A DNA stretch of 64,000 bases. It comes from Pseudoxanthomonas sp. PXM02. GTDB lineage: Bacteria > Pseudomonadota > Gammaproteobacteria > Xanthomonadales > Xanthomonadaceae. Positions within the stretch are counted from its first letter, which is position 1, and every line of letters begins with the position of its first letter. The stretch is from positions 744,001 through 808,000 of the forward strand of contig NZ_JACVAK010000002.1 of assembly GCF_014851805.1 (NCBI RefSeq), in the 5' to 3' direction. This document shows positions 18,987-29,358 of this stretch, piece by piece. Position numbers and translations under genes: made by a program. A model generated the notes under the pieces. That model had not been told where the DNA came from, ran no database searches, and worked only from the letters and a program-made list of their open reading frames with translations.

Positions 18987-21476
18987 TCAGAACGCGCCAC
19001 CGAAGGTGAACTGCAGGCGCTCGAGTTCGTCGCCGTCTTCCTTTTTGAGCGGGAAGGCGTAACTGATCGAGATCGGTCCGACCGGGGCGCGCCACAGCAG
19101 GGCCACACCGGTGGAGGCGCGAAGCTCGCCGGCATCGAAGTTGTCGACGCCATCGAACACGTTGCCGAAGTCGAAGAACGCAGAGACGCGCGCCGCGTTG
19201 GAGTCGAACAGCTTCGGGAAGATCAGCTCGACCGAACCGGTGGTCTTCAGCGAACCGCCCAGCGGCTGCCCACGGTAACCCGAGATGACTTCCGAGCGCG
19301 GACCCAGCGTGTTGTCGCGGAAGCCGCGGACCGAACGCGTACCGCCGGCGTAGAAGTTCTCGAAGAACGGCAGGCCCGTGGCGACCAGGGTGGTCACCAA
19401 CTCGCCGCCATCCGCGCAGGTGCCATCTGCCGACGGGGTGGTAGTGGTGGCGTTGGTTTGGCCCGGGATCTGCGGATCGGAGCCGCTCACGCGGCACAGG
19501 TAGCGGTAGGTGTCGTCGCCATAGCTGTCGCCGTAGCCGATCTCCGCACGGGTATTCAGTACGAACGATGGGCTGAGCGACCAATACTTGGAGAACTCGT
19601 AATTGAGCTTGTAGTACTGGACGGTCGAGCCGGGTAGTGCGATTTCTGCCGACACGCGCTGGTAAGTGCCGCCCGTGGGCATGAAGTAGTCGTTGCGCGT
19701 ATCGCGCGCCCAGCCCAGTTCGGTACGCCACGCATGGAACGTGCGCTGGCCCACGGCGTCGATGTAGTTGATGATCGAGCGCGGGGTCGAGCCGCCGAAG
19801 GTCAGGATCTCATTGCTGTCGATGCCGAACAGCAGCGAGACGGTGTCGTTCTCGGTGATCGGCAAGCCAAGGATGCCCTGCGCGGCGGCGCTGGTGGTCG
19901 AGTACTGGGCGGTGTTGAAGTCCGAATAGTCGAACTCGCGCCACCACAGGTTGTAGCCCAGTGACATGCCTTCGTCGGTGAAGAACGGGTTGGTGTACGA
20001 GAACGAGTACCGCTGCAGGTAATCGCTGCGCTGCGCCTCGACAGCCACGCGGTTGCCGCCGCCCAGGAAGTTGTTCTGGGACAGCTGGATGGACGTGGTC
20101 AGGCCGGACAGCTGCGAATAACCCAGGCCGAACACGAAGCTGCCTGACGTGGTTTCCTTGACATTGAAGACCACGTCGACCTGGTCGTTCGTTCCCGGGA
20201 CCGGCGTGGTCTCGACGTCGACCGTTTCGAAATAGCCCAGGCGGCGCAGGCGCACGCGCGAGCGGTCCACGGCCACCTGCGAGAACCAGCTGCCTTCGAA
20301 TTGACGCATTTCGCGACGCATCACTTCGTCGGACGTGCGCGAATTGCCCTTGAAGACGATGCGGCGCACGTTGACGCGCGGGCCCGGTACCACCTGCAGG
20401 TTGATCGCGACGGTACGGTTCTCGCGGTCAACGGTCGGGATCGGATTCACCTGCGCGAACGCGTGGCCGATGTTGCCCAGCGTGGCGGTGATGGAGTCCG
20501 CCGTCATCTCCAGCAGGATGCGGGAGAATGTCTGCTCGGGCTTCACGATCACCAGCTTCTCGATCTCTTCCTTCGGCAGCACCGTGTCGCCGGTAACCTT
20601 GACGTCGGAGATCTTGTACTGCTCGCCTTCGGTGATGCCGGCGGTGATGAACATGTCGCGCTTGTCGGGGCTGATCGACACCTGGGTGGAGTCGATGGCG
20701 AAGTCGACGTAACCGCGGTCCAGGTACCAGGAGTTCAGGCGCTCCATGTCGCCGGACAGCTTCTCCTTCGAGTACTGGTCGTCGCGGCGATACCACGACA
20801 GCCAGCTGGTCTCCTTGGATTCCCAGTTCTCCAGCAGGTCTTCCGTCTCGAACTTGTCGGCACCGACGACGTTGACGTGCTTGATCTTGGCGGCCTTGCC
20901 TTCCTTGACCGCAATGGTGACGTCCACGCGATTGCGGTCCAGCGGACTGACGGTCGGCGTGATCTCGACGTTGTATTTGCCGCGGTTGTTGTACTGGCGC
21001 ACCAGCTCCTGCGTCACGCGGTCGAGGCTCAGCCGGTCGAAGGTTTCGCCTTCGGCCAGGCCGATGTCCTTGAGGCCGGAGGTCAGGTCTTCGGTCTTGA
21101 TGTCCTTGTTGCCGGTCAGCGTCAGCTTATTGATGGCCGGACGCTCGGTGACCGTCACAACCAGGATGTCGCCCTGGCGGTCGAGCTTCACGTCCTCGAA
21201 GAAGCCGGTCTTGTACAGCGCGCGGATCGACTCGCTGATGCTGGTCGACGTGACCAGGTCGCCGCGCTCGATCGGCAGGTAGGTCAGTACGGTACCCGTC
21301 GAGATGCGCTGCAGGCCATCGATGCGGATGTCGGCCGCGGTGAACGAAGCGTTGCTCAGCGGCGCGGAGGCCACGGGCGCGGCAGCGGGTTCCGTCGTCT
21401 GGGCCAGTGCCGGCATGGCGATGGCCGAAGCCAGGGCGAGGGCAAGCAGGCGGCGGGAAGGCAGTCGCGTCATCAT
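18987..21476 (-). CDS. bamA: Outer membrane protein assembly factor BamA
   Basis: The 829-residue protein is the central Omp85 component of the BAM complex. The start MMTRLPSRRLLALALASAI opens a signal peptide cleaved after ALA-Q. Five POTRA domains follow (ADIRIDGLQRISTGTVLTYLP opens the first). The barrel carries the loop-6 motif GTRSVRGFRDNTLGPR and ends in a terminal Phe (FTFGGAF), as BAM substrates do. I chose the double-ATG start; the open frame upstream lacks a signal peptide and is spacer sequence. It lies between rseP and lpxD. Confidence 0.97.
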   Translation of the reverse strand: MMTRLPSRRLLALALASAIAMPALAQTTEPAAAPVASAPLSNASFTAADIRIDGLQRISTGTVLTYLPIERGDLVTSTSISESIRALYKTGFFEDVKLDRQGDILVVTVTERPAINKLTLTGNKDIKTEDLTSGLKDIGLAEGETFDRLSLDRVTQELVRQYNNRGKYNVEITPTVSPLDRNRVDVTIAVKEGKAAKIKHVNVVGADKFETEDLLENWESKETSWLSWYRRDDQYSKEKLSGDMERLNSWYLDRGYVDFAIDSTQVSISPDKRDMFITAGITEGEQYKISDVKVTGDTVLPKEEIEKLVIVKPEQTFSRILLEMTADSITATLGNIGHAFAQVNPIPTVDRENRTVAINLQVVPGPRVNVRRIVFKGNSRTSDEVMRREMRQFEGSWFSQVAVDRSRVRLRRLGYFETVDVETTPVPGTNDQVDVVFNVKETTSGSFVFGLGYSQLSGLTTSIQLSQNNFLGGGNRVAVEAQRSDYLQRYSFSYTNPFFTDEGMSLGYNLWWREFDYSDFNTAQYSTTSAAAQGILGLPITENDTVSLLFGIDSNEILTFGGSTPRSIINYIDAVGQRTFHAWRTELGWARDTRNDYFMPTGGTYQRVSAEIALPGSTVQYYKLNYEFSKYWSLSPSFVLNTRAEIGYGDSYGDDTYRYLCRVSGSDPQIPGQTNATTTTPSADGTCADGGELVTTLVATGLPFFENFYAGGTRSVRGFRDNTLGPRSEVISGYRGQPLGGSLKTTGSVELIFPKLFDSNAARVSAFFDFGNVFDGVDNFDAGELRASTGVALLWRAPVGPISISYAFPLKKEDGDELERLQFTFGGAF

Positions 21477-21595
21477 CACATCCGGTTGGGGTGGTTCCTG
21501 CGGTGCAGGAGTGGACTGCGGGGCAGCAGTCCGGGGTGTCGCCAGGAGAGGGGCGGCGACCTTGGAGCGGGCCGGCCCATGGAAGTTCAGGGGCA

Positions 21596-22972
21596 TCAGG
21601 TCACCAGACGCGTCATCAGACGCAGGATGTCGTTGTAGAACGCCAATCCCATCAGGCCTGCCAGTGCCGCCAGGCCCACGTATTGTCCGGCCACCATGTG
21701 GCGCTCGCTCAAGGGGCTGCCCTTGACCAATTCAATAAGGTAATACAGCAGGTGCCCGCCGTCCAAGACGGGGATCGGCAGCAGGTTGATGATGGCCAGG
21801 CTCAGGGACATCGCTGCCAGGAACCAGAGGAACCAATCCGGCCCACGCTGGGCCGAGACATTGGCGACCTGGGCGATGGTGATCGGCCCGGACACGTTCT
21901 TCAGCGAGGCATCGCCGGTCAGCATGCGGCGGATCATGCCCAGCGAGTCTGAGGTCAACTTGCCGGTCTCGCGCAGCGCCGCCGGGACCGCCGCCAGCGG
22001 ACCGAAGTGAAGTCGGGCGTCGTAGGCGGGCATCTGCATCTTTTCGGGGGGTGCCAGGCCCAGCGCCCAGTAGTGTCCCTTGCCGGCGTCGGGGTGCTTG
22101 GTCCAGCGCGGCTCCATTTCGAAGGCCAGCCGTTCACCGGCGCGGTCCACTTCGACCATGGCGGCGCCGCCACGCTTGCCCAGGGCGTCGACCTGGCGGG
22201 CGACATCGCTGAAGCCGTACACGGGCTGGCCATCGATCGCGGTCACCACGTCGTCCACCTTCAGCACGCCATCGGCGGCCGAGTTCGGCGTGACCTTGCC
22301 GATGATGGCCGGCTGGACTGCGTGCTGCCAGGTCAGGCCGCTCAGGCCGACGGCGTTTTCCTGGTCGAAACCGGCAGGCAGCCGGGAGAGCGGGAGGGTG
22401 CGCGTCACGATCGAGCCGGAGGCCGTTTCGACCTCGAGGGGAAGGTCGTCGCCATCGATGGCCGCCTTGGTCAGCACGATGGACGCGTCGGTCCAGGTGT
22501 CGATCGTGCGGTCGCCGGCCCGGACGATACGATCGCCCCGCTCGAAGCCGGCGTCGGCGGCAATGCCCGAGACGCTGCCCAGCGTGGCGGAGTAATCCTG
22601 CTTGCCGAGTACGAACATCGCCCATAGCAGGATCACGCACAGCAGGATGTTCGCCACCGGCCCGGCGGCGACCACGGCGATGCGCTGCCAGACGGACTTG
22701 CGGTTGAAGGCCTGGTCGAGCTGGGCCGCCGGGACATCGCCCTCGGCTTCGTCCAGCATCTTGACGTATCCGCCCAGCGGGATCGCGGCGACCGCGAACT
22801 CGGTGCCATGGCGATCGCGGCGCGACCACAGCGGCTTGCCGAAGCCCACGGAGAAACGCAGCACCTTCACGCCGCAGCGGCGCGCCACCCAGTAGTGGCC
22901 GAACTCGTGGAACGTGACCAGCACGCCCAGCGCCACGATCATCCACCAGATTGAGCCCAGCACTTCACTCAT
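21596..22972 (-). CDS. rseP: RIP metalloprotease RseP (site-2 protease)
   Basis: The 458-residue inner-membrane zinc protease has HEFGH at residues 22-26 in the first transmembrane helix, a central periplasmic PDZ region (VTPNSAADGVLKVDDVVTAI) and the third zinc ligand in PVLDGGHLLYY near the C-terminus. The family cleaves anti-sigma factors in the envelope stress response. It lies between dxr and bamA, the usual order. Confidence 0.96.
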   Translation of the reverse strand: MSEVLGSIWWMIVALGVLVTFHEFGHYWVARRCGVKVLRFSVGFGKPLWSRRDRHGTEFAVAAIPLGGYVKMLDEAEGDVPAAQLDQAFNRKSVWQRIAVVAAGPVANILLCVILLWAMFVLGKQDYSATLGSVSGIAADAGFERGDRIVRAGDRTIDTWTDASIVLTKAAIDGDDLPLEVETASGSIVTRTLPLSRLPAGFDQENAVGLSGLTWQHAVQPAIIGKVTPNSAADGVLKVDDVVTAIDGQPVYGFSDVARQVDALGKRGGAAMVEVDRAGERLAFEMEPRWTKHPDAGKGHYWALGLAPPEKMQMPAYDARLHFGPLAAVPAALRETGKLTSDSLGMIRRMLTGDASLKNVSGPITIAQVANVSAQRGPDWFLWFLAAMSLSLAIINLLPIPVLDGGHLLYYLIELVKGSPLSERHMVAGQYVGLAALAGLMGLAFYNDILRLMTRLVT

Positions 22973-22985
22973 CGGATGTCGGCGC

Positions 22986-24173
22986 TCATGGGGAGAGGTG
23001 GCCTGCGAGGTTGCGTTCGGTCAGGTGGCGCGCCTGTGCATCGGCCGCCAGCAGGACCTCCAGCGAATCCGCCGGCGCCGCAGGCAGCGCAGCGAGGGCG
23101 TCCTCGACCAGCGCGGGGATGGATAGGAAACCGATCCGGCCCTGAAGAAAGGCTGAAACTGCGACTTCGTTCGCAGCGTTCAGCACCGCAGGCGCGGTGC
23201 CGCCCGCCGCCATGGCCTCCCAGGCCAGGCGCAGGCACGGGAAGGCATCGGTGTCCGGCGCCTCGAAATCGAGCCGCGGGTGCTTCAGCAGGTCCAGTCC
23301 GCCCACGCCCGAGTCGATGCGATCGGGCCATCCGAGGCCCACCGCCAGCGAGGTGCGCATGTCGGGCAGCCCGAGCTGCGCGAGCGTGGAGCCGTCGACG
23401 AATTCCACCAGCGAGTGCACCAGGCTTTGCGGGTGCACCAGCACGTCCAGACGCTCGCGTCCGACACCGAACAGGTGGTGGGCTTCGATCAGTTCGAGGC
23501 CCTTGTTCATCAGTGTGGCCGAGTCCACGGAGATCTTGGGACCCATCGACCATTTCGGATGGGCCACGGCCTGCTCGCGCGTGACCCGTGCCAGTTCGGC
23601 GCGGCTGCGCCCGCGGAACGGCCCACCCGACGCGGTCAGCACGATGCGGCTGACGTCGCGCTGAGCCTGTCGTGAACGCAGGCATTGGAAGATGGCGTTG
23701 TGCTCGCTGTCGATCGGGATGATCTCGGCGCCCGCGGCGTCCGCCGCGGCGGTGACCAGTTCGCCGGCGAGCACCAGCGATTCCTTGTTGGCCAGCAGCA
23801 GGCGCTTGCCTGCGCGGGCGGCGGCCAAGGTGGACGACAGGCCGGCAGCGCCGACGATCGCGGCGACCACGGTGTCGCAGCCTGCGTCGGCGACCAGGGC
23901 ATCCAGGGCACGCATGCCCGCATGCGCTTCCGTGGACAGACCGGCTTCGGACAGACCATCGCGCAGGCGCGCATGCAGGGTTTCGTCGGCGATCACGGCA
24001 TGGTCGGGCCGGTGCACGATGCACAGCGCGAGCAGCGCGTCCACGTTGCATCCGGCCGCGAGTACGCTGGCGCGGTAGCGTTCCGGGTGGCGCGCGATGA
24101 CGTCCAGCGCGGACGCGCCAATCGAGCCCGTCGCGCCCAGGATCGCCACGTTGCGGGGAGCCTGCATGGCCAT
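22986..24173 (-). CDS. dxr: 1-deoxy-D-xylulose-5-phosphate reductoisomerase
   Basis: The 395-residue enzyme makes methylerythritol phosphate, the committed step of the MEP isoprenoid pathway. The NADPH-binding start is [19 protein letters not shown], the metal ligands are in [11 protein letters not shown], and [20 protein letters not shown] is the substrate-binding region. Two ATG codons lie two residues apart; I kept the first. It ends 13 bp before rseP. Confidence 0.97.
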   Translation of the reverse strand: MAMQAPRNVAILGATGSIGASALDVIARHPERYRASVLAAGCNVDALLALCIVHRPDHAVIADETLHARLRDGLSEAGLSTEAHAGMRALDALVADAGCDTVVAAIVGAAGLSSTLAAARAGKRLLLANKESLVLAGELVTAAADAAGAEIIPIDSEHNAIFQCLRSRQAQRDVSRIVLTASGGPFRGRSRAELARVTREQAVAHPKWSMGPKISVDSATLMNKGLELIEAHHLFGVGRERLDVLVHPQSLVHSLVEFVDGSTLAQLGLPDMRTSLAVGLGWPDRIDSGVGGLDLLKHPRLDFEAPDTDAFPCLRLAWEAMAAGGTAPAVLNAANEVAVSAFLQGRIGFLSIPALVEDALAALPAAPADSLEVLLAADAQARHLTERNLAGHLSP

Positions 24174-24175
24174 GC

Positions 24176-25036
24176 TCAGAATCCGAAGACTTCCTTGCCC
24201 AGCACGAAGATGGGCAGGGCGGCCAGCACGCCATCGATACGGTCCAGCACGCCGCCATGGCCCGGGATCAGATCACCCGAGTCCTTCGCGCCGACGTGCC
24301 GCTTGAGCAGGCTTTCGAACAGATCGCCGACCACCGAGAACAGCACGGTGAACACCGCTACGACCAGGACGCCGGCGAGCTGGCTGACGCCTGCGCCGGC
24401 AATCAATGCGCCGACTGCCGCGACCAGCATGCCCGCGGCCAGTCCGCCCACCAGACCTTCCAGTGTCTTGTTGGGGCTGATCCGCGGCGCCAGCTTGCGG
24501 CCGTTGAACCAGCGGCCACCGAAGTGGCGCCCGGCGAAGTAGGCGCCACTGTCGGCCGCCCACACGATGGCCAGCGCCACGAACAGCCAGATGTGCCCGT
24601 TTGGCTGCGATGAGTGGATCAGGCCCAGCGCACACCACGCAGGCACCACGGCCAGTGTGCCGGCGGCCAGCTTGAATACGCGGGCCCAGGTTTCGTGATC
24701 GGAGGCGAAGCTGAAGAAGCGCAGCCACAGCAGCGCAAGCAGCCACCAGACGACGCCGACCAGGGCCATCAGGCGCAGTGGCACCAGATCCGTGGCGTCG
24801 CCGGAGCCCCGTGACGCCCAGACCAGCGCGACCATTACCAGCAGATTGGCGGTCAGCAGCACGGTGCGTTGCAGGGTGTCGTCGATCTCGGCGAGCTTGA
24901 ACCACTCCCACAGGCCCACCAGGAACACCAGCGCGGCCAGCATGGCCAGCCAGGACGTGGGCAGCAGCAGGATCGCGCCGATGGCGAATGGCGCCATCAC
25001 CAGCGCGGCGATGACACGGGTACGGGTCGCACTCAT
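24176..25036 (-). CDS. cdsA: Phosphatidate cytidylyltransferase
   Basis: The 286-residue polytopic membrane enzyme makes CDP-diacylglycerol from phosphatidate and CTP. The CDP-diglyceride signature is complete near the C-terminus: [20 protein letters not shown] followed by VLDRIDG. I chose the ATG that overlaps the uppS stop (ATGA), giving [19 protein letters not shown] with the first membrane helix; the longer open frame lies inside uppS. Confidence 0.96.
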   Translation of the reverse strand: MSATRTRVIAALVMAPFAIGAILLLPTSWLAMLAALVFLVGLWEWFKLAEIDDTLQRTVLLTANLLVMVALVWASRGSGDATDLVPLRLMALVGVVWWLLALLWLRFFSFASDHETWARVFKLAAGTLAVVPAWCALGLIHSSQPNGHIWLFVALAIVWAADSGAYFAGRHFGGRWFNGRKLAPRISPNKTLEGLVGGLAAGMLVAAVGALIAGAGVSQLAGVLVVAVFTVLFSVVGDLFESLLKRHVGAKDSGDLIPGHGGVLDRIDGVLAALPIFVLGKEVFGF

Positions 25037-25791
25037 GCAGGGGAGTCCTCGGTGGCGCTGCCGGCGACCTGGGCACTGGTCAGGCCGAAGCGGCGCTCGC
25101 GCTGTGCGAAGTCGTCCAGTGCGCGCTGCAGCAGCGCGGCATCCAGGTCGGGCCACAGCACATCGGTGAACCAAAGTTCGGTATACGCCAGCTGCCACAG
25201 CAGGAAATTGCTGATGCGGTGGTCGCCACCGGTGCGGATGAAGAGGTCCGGCGGTGGCAGGTCGGCCAGTGCGATGTGGGCGCCCAGCGCGGCTTCGTCG
25301 ATGTCTTCCGGCCGCAGCCGGCCGGCCGCGACGTCGGCGGCCAGCGCACGGGCTGCCTGCGCGATGTCCTGGCGACCGCCGTAACTGGCGGCGATAACCA
25401 GGTGCAGGCGTGCGTTGCCGCGGGTCAAGGCTTCGGCGGCATCCATGCGGGCACGGATATCGGGCGAGAAGCGGGCGCGGTCACCGATGAAGCGCACGCG
25501 CACTTCGCGCCGGTGCAGTTCGTCGACCTCGCGGTCCAGCGCGTTGAGGAACAGCTTCATCAGTGCGCCGACTTCCTCTTCGGGCCTGCCCCAGTTTTCG
25601 CTGGAGAACGCGAACAGGGTCAGCGCGCCGATGCCGCGCTCCAGGCAGAAGTCGATGCAGACGTTGACCGCTCGCGCGCCGGCGCGATGGCCGATGACGC
25701 GCGGGCGGCGGCGGCGCTCCGCCCAGCGCCCGTTGCCGTCCATGATGACGGCCAGGTGGCGGGGTACGGACGCGGGAACGGCAGGGGACAT
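25033..25791 (-). CDS. uppS: Undecaprenyl diphosphate synthase (di-trans,poly-cis)
   Basis: The 252-residue cis-prenyltransferase makes the C55 lipid carrier for cell-wall polymers. IMDGNGRWA carries the catalytic Asp (D18), LFAFSSENWGRP is the family loop, and RTGGDHRISNFLLWQ holds the Mg/diphosphate site. That site has Asp190 where E. coli has Glu in GGEHR. It starts 8 bp after frr and overlaps cdsA. Confidence 0.96.
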   Translation of the reverse strand: MSPAVPASVPRHLAVIMDGNGRWAERRRRPRVIGHRAGARAVNVCIDFCLERGIGALTLFAFSSENWGRPEEEVGALMKLFLNALDREVDELHRREVRVRFIGDRARFSPDIRARMDAAEALTRGNARLHLVIAASYGGRQDIAQAARALAADVAAGRLRPEDIDEAALGAHIALADLPPPDLFIRTGGDHRISNFLLWQLAYTELWFTDVLWPDLDAALLQRALDDFAQRERRFGLTSAQVAGSATEDSPA

Positions 25792-25799
25792 GGCAGTCC

Positions 25800-26357
25800 T
25801 CAGACCGCCATCAGTTCCTGTTCCTTGGCCTTGACGACGTCATCGACGTCCTTGATGGACTTGTCGGTGAGCTTCTGGATCTCGTCTTCGGTCCGGCGCT
25901 CTTCGTCTTCGGTGATCTGCTTGTCCTTCAGCAGGTCCTTGACCTGCTGGTTGGCGTCGCGGCGGATGTTGCGGATCGCGACCTTGGCGTCTTCACCCTC
26001 ACTGTGGACGACCTTGGACAGCTCCTTGCGGCGCTCCTCGGTGAGGGCGGGCAGGTTCAAGCGGATGGTGGTGCCGGCGGTGTTTGGGGTCAGGCCCAGG
26101 TCGGACGCCAGGATGGCCTTTTCGACCGCACCGACCATCTGTTTTTCCCACGGGGTGATGGTCAGCGAGCGGGAGTCGGAGATGGTCACCGTGGCGACCT
26201 GGCTCAGCGGCATGTCCGAGCCGTAGTAATTGACCTTCAGGTGCTCCACCAGGGCGGTGGACGCACGACCGGTGCGGACCTTCACCAGCGTGTGGCGGAG
26301 CGCCTCGATGCTCTTGGTCATGCGCGCCTGCGCGTCTTTCTTGATGTCGTTGAGCAT
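25800..26357 (-). CDS. frr: Ribosome recycling factor
   Basis: The 185-residue factor, with EF-G, splits post-termination ribosomes. [20 protein letters not shown] opens the three-helix bundle, and [20 protein letters not shown] and [19 protein letters not shown] are diagnostic. A good ribosome-binding site (GGAAAGG) precedes the ATG. In the usual order it follows pyrH; here a cation transporter gene lies between them. Confidence 0.98.
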   Translation of the reverse strand: MLNDIKKDAQARMTKSIEALRHTLVKVRTGRASTALVEHLKVNYYGSDMPLSQVATVTISDSRSLTITPWEKQMVGAVEKAILASDLGLTPNTAGTTIRLNLPALTEERRKELSKVVHSEGEDAKVAIRNIRRDANQQVKDLLKDKQITEDEERRTEDEIQKLTDKSIKDVDDVVKAKEQELMAV

Positions 26358-26434
26358 CGCCCTTTCCGTTGCAAAGCCTGTAAACGACCGATTATAGGGC
26401 GATTCGGGGCCGTTGCCGACCGCCGGCGGGCCGT

Positions 26435-27364
26435 TCAGTGCGAATGATGCGGCGCCGCATCGTGCAGGTCGTGACCACAGCCGGCGCCCCGTTCGATCTG
26501 CAGCGTGGCGTGATTGATGCCGAAACGGTCGTCCAGCGCGTGCACGGTGGCGTCGATGAAGGCGTCATGGTCGTCCTCGCGTGCGCGTACCAGATGCGCG
26601 GTCAGGGCGATCTCGTTGGCGCCCAGCGACCAGATGTGCAGGTGATGCACGGCCGACACGCCGGCCTGTTCCAACAGGAAGGTGCGGACTTCGTCCGGGT
26701 CCACGCTGCCCGGCACCGCATCCATGGCGGCGTCGAAACTATCGCGCAGCAGCCCCCACGAACCGATCGCGACCACCAGTGCGATCAGCAGCGCCGTGGC
26801 CGGATCCAGCCAGGCCCAGCCCAGCGTCGCCATGCCCACACCTGCCATCACCGCGGCGAGCGACACCGCGGCATCGGCCATCAGATGCAGGAAGGCACCG
26901 CGCTTGTTCAGGTCGTGCGCATGACCGTCCTTCACCAGCCAGGCGGCGCCCAGGTTGACCAGGATGCCCAGCGAAGCGATCACGATGACCGGCGTGGCGG
27001 GAATCTCGGGCGGTGCGCTGAAGCGCCGGACCGCCTCCCAGCCCAGTGCGCCGGAAAACACCACCAGCAGCACGGCATTGGCCAGCGGCGACAGCAGGGT
27101 CGCGCGCCGCCAGCCGTAGGTGTGTCGGCCGCTCGGCCGGCGGCCGGCGAGGGCGGCGGCGCCCCAGGCCAGCGCGAGGCCGAGGACGTCACCAAGGTTG
27201 TGCAGGGCGTCGGACAGCAACGCCAGCGAATTGGTGTGGAAGCCGTAACCGGCTTCGAGGACGGTGTAGGCCAGGTTGATCAGCGTGACCCAGGCGAAGG
27301 TCCGCGTGGCCGATGCCTGTGGATGGGCGTGCGCGCCATGGCCGTGGTGGTGTCCGTGTCCCAT
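26435..27364 (-). CDS. Cation diffusion facilitator (CzcD/ZitB-type) transporter
   Basis: The 309-residue protein has a His-rich N-terminus ([13 protein letters not shown]) and a His-rich tail ([12 protein letters not shown]). About six membrane helices carry the paired transport-site motifs SDALHNLGD in helix 2 and HLMADAAVS in helix 5. A C-terminal cytoplasmic domain follows ([20 protein letters not shown]). CDF proteins export Zn, Co, Cd or related ions against protons; the metal cannot be assigned. It is inserted between pyrH and frr. Confidence 0.92.
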   Translation of the reverse strand: MGHGHHHGHGAHAHPQASATRTFAWVTLINLAYTVLEAGYGFHTNSLALLSDALHNLGDVLGLALAWGAAALAGRRPSGRHTYGWRRATLLSPLANAVLLVVFSGALGWEAVRRFSAPPEIPATPVIVIASLGILVNLGAAWLVKDGHAHDLNKRGAFLHLMADAAVSLAAVMAGVGMATLGWAWLDPATALLIALVVAIGSWGLLRDSFDAAMDAVPGSVDPDEVRTFLLEQAGVSAVHHLHIWSLGANEIALTAHLVRAREDDHDAFIDATVHALDDRFGINHATLQIERGAGCGHDLHDAAPHHSH

Positions 27365-27437
27365 GGGGAACTAGGGTGCCGGCCTGGCGCGGCCGGACAC
27401 TATTACAGCGAGGCGCCTGATCGGGCGCCCGGAGGCC

Positions 27438-28163
27438 TCAGTTGCGGCCCTTCACCAGCGTGCCGATGTGTTCGCCGCGCAGGATCCGCATCAGGTTGCC
27501 GGGGACCGACAGATCGTAGATGCGCAGCGGCACGTCGCTGTCGCGGCACAGGGCGAACGCGGCGGTGTCCATCACCTGCAGGTCGCGGGCGATCACGTCG
27601 TCGTAGGTCAGCTGGTCGTAGCGGACGGCGTCGGTGTGCTTGCTCGGGTCCTTGTCGTAGACGCCGTCCACCTTGGTGGCCTTCAGCAGCAGGTCGGCGC
27701 CGATCTCGATCGCGCGCAGTGCCGCGCCGGAGTCGGTTGTGAAGAACGGGTTGCCGGTGCCCGCGGCGAAGATCGCGATGCGGCCCTTTTCCAGGTGGCG
27801 GATGGCGCGGCGGCGGATGTAGTCCTCGCACACGTCGTTGATCTTGATGGCGCTCATCACGCGGCACTTGGCGCCCAGCTTTTCCAGCGCATCCTGCATG
27901 GCCAGTGCGTTGATGACCGTGGCCAGCATGCCCATCTGGTCGCCGGTGACGCGGTCCATGCCGCCGGCGGCCAAGCCGGCGCCGCGGAAGATGTTGCCGC
28001 CGCCGATCACCAGGCCCACTTCGGCGCCGGCATCGCGCGCTTCGATGATCTCGCGGGCGATGCGGGTGATGACGGCCGGATCGATGCCGTAGTCCTCGGC
28101 CCCCATCAGCGCCTCACCGGACAGTTTGAGCAGGATGCGGCGATAAACGAGGGGAGCGGGCAT
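27438..28163 (-). CDS. pyrH: UMP kinase
   Basis: The 241-residue amino-acid-kinase-fold enzyme phosphorylates UMP. Seen are [53 protein letters not shown] and the C-terminal segment with [14 protein letters not shown] and EHIGTLV. It is separated from tsf by the cupin, AIM24 and diguanylate cyclase genes, not directly adjacent as in E. coli. Confidence 0.97.
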   Translation of the reverse strand: MPAPLVYRRILLKLSGEALMGAEDYGIDPAVITRIAREIIEARDAGAEVGLVIGGGNIFRGAGLAAGGMDRVTGDQMGMLATVINALAMQDALEKLGAKCRVMSAIKINDVCEDYIRRRAIRHLEKGRIAIFAAGTGNPFFTTDSGAALRAIEIGADLLLKATKVDGVYDKDPSKHTDAVRYDQLTYDDVIARDLQVMDTAAFALCRDSDVPLRIYDLSVPGNLMRILRGEHIGTLVKGRN

Positions 28164-28215
28164 GGGATTCTCGGCGTGGGGGCAAACGTTGTAATTCTAG
28201 CCGAGTGCCCGGCCC

Positions 28216-28575
28216 TCAGTCGCCGGGTTCATAGATCGCGTAGAGCTTGCGCGCGGTTTCCAGCACTTCCCAGATACCGGTGAAGCCCGCCGGCACCACG
28301 AAACTCTGGCCCGCCTCCAGCGTCACCACCTCTTCACCGTCGTCGCTGCGCAGGCGGACGCGCCCGCTGAGCAGGTGGCAGAACTCATGCTCGGAGTACT
28401 GCACGCGCCAGGCACCCACCTCGCCTTCCCACACACCGCAGTGGAACCGTTCGTCCTGCGACGAGTAGGCGTTGCCGACGGCCTGCTGCGGCTGGCCTGC
28501 CACCAGGCGTTCGGGGGCGATTGGCGCGCGACTGGCTTCATCCGGTGTGTGCGGTACGGGAACGATGCGGGTCAT
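28216..28575 (-). CDS. Cupin domain protein (DUF861-like)
   Basis: This 119-residue single-domain cupin has SEHEFCHLLSGRVRL and a second motif around LEAGQSFVVPAGFTGIWEV, which fits the (S)-ureidoglycine aminohydrolase/DUF861 type of small cupins. Enzymatic function cannot be assigned. The ATG (MTRIVPVPHTP) is preceded by CCAGGTAG. It is divergent from the AIM24 gene with 66 bp between the starts, so the two promoters overlap. Confidence 0.75.
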   Translation of the reverse strand: MTRIVPVPHTPDEASRAPIAPERLVAGQPQQAVGNAYSSQDERFHCGVWEGEVGAWRVQYSEHEFCHLLSGRVRLRSDDGEEVVTLEAGQSFVVPAGFTGIWEVLETARKLYAIYEPGD

Positions 28576-28641
28576 GGGCGCTACCTGGAGGGCGGGGTGG
28601 CTATGATGGCGTCCTCTTTTCACTGTCATCAAGGAACGACC

Positions 28642-29337
28642 ATGGCCGTGCGCACCCTGCAGGAATTCATCGCTTCGTCCCGCGAAAAGGACGCCAGCCC
28701 AGAGGCCTTCGAACTGGAGAGCCCGCACCTGCTGGAGGTACGGCTGAACGGGCTGGTCTGGGCCAAGGCCGGCGCGATGGTCGCGCGCAAGGGGGCGGTG
28801 AAGTTCACCCGCCAGGGCGTCCTGGAGCAGGGCTTGGGCAACCTGCTGAAGAAGGCGGTCAGCGGCGAAGGCATGCAGCTGATGAAGATCGAGGGGGAGG
28901 GGCGCGTCTACCTGGCGGATGCCGGCAAGCGCATCACCCTGCTTCGATTGGCGGGCGAGGCCATCTTCGTCAACGGCAACGACGTGCTGGCGGTCGAGTC
29001 GGGCATCGAAAGCCGCATCACGATGATGCGCAAGGTGGCCGGCATGCTGTCGGGCGGGCTGTTCAACGTACGCCTGAGCGGCCACGGCATCGTGGCGATC
29101 ACCTCGCACTACGAGCCGCTGACGCTGCCGGTCAACGCGCAGACCGGTCCGGTGTTCACCGACCCCAACGCCACGGTGGCGTGGTCAGGTGGCCTGACGC
29201 CGGAAATCATCACCGACATCTCGTTCGGCACGCTGCTGGGTCGCGGGTCGGGCGAAAGTATCCAGCTGCGGTTCGCGGGCGAGGGCTGGGTGGTCGTGCA
29301 GCCCTACGAAGAAGTGGCGCTGCAGCCGCGGCAATAA
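28642..29337 (+). CDS. AIM24 family protein (TIGR00266/DUF124)
   Basis: The 231-residue protein shows the all-beta AIM24 pattern with Gly-rich repeats (KAGAMVARKGAVKF, GGLTPEIITDISFG, ESIQLRFAGEGWVVVQP). Function is unknown in bacteria; the yeast namesake is mitochondrial. AAGGAAC lies at a good distance before the ATG. It is convergent with the HDOD-GGDEF gene, the two stops being about 20 bp apart. Confidence 0.8.
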   Translation: MAVRTLQEFIASSREKDASPEAFELESPHLLEVRLNGLVWAKAGAMVARKGAVKFTRQGVLEQGLGNLLKKAVSGEGMQLMKIEGEGRVYLADAGKRITLLRLAGEAIFVNGNDVLAVESGIESRITMMRKVAGMLSGGLFNVRLSGHGIVAITSHYEPLTLPVNAQTGPVFTDPNATVAWSGGLTPEIITDISFGTLLGRGSGESIQLRFAGEGWVVVQPYEEVALQPRQ

Positions 29338-29358
29338 CCGCAGGCTGCCGCCGGGGAC

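Noticed and set aside
21477..21596. Forty-residue N-terminal extension of BamA
   Set aside because: It lacks a signal peptide, and the following MMTRLPSRR start has a complete one.
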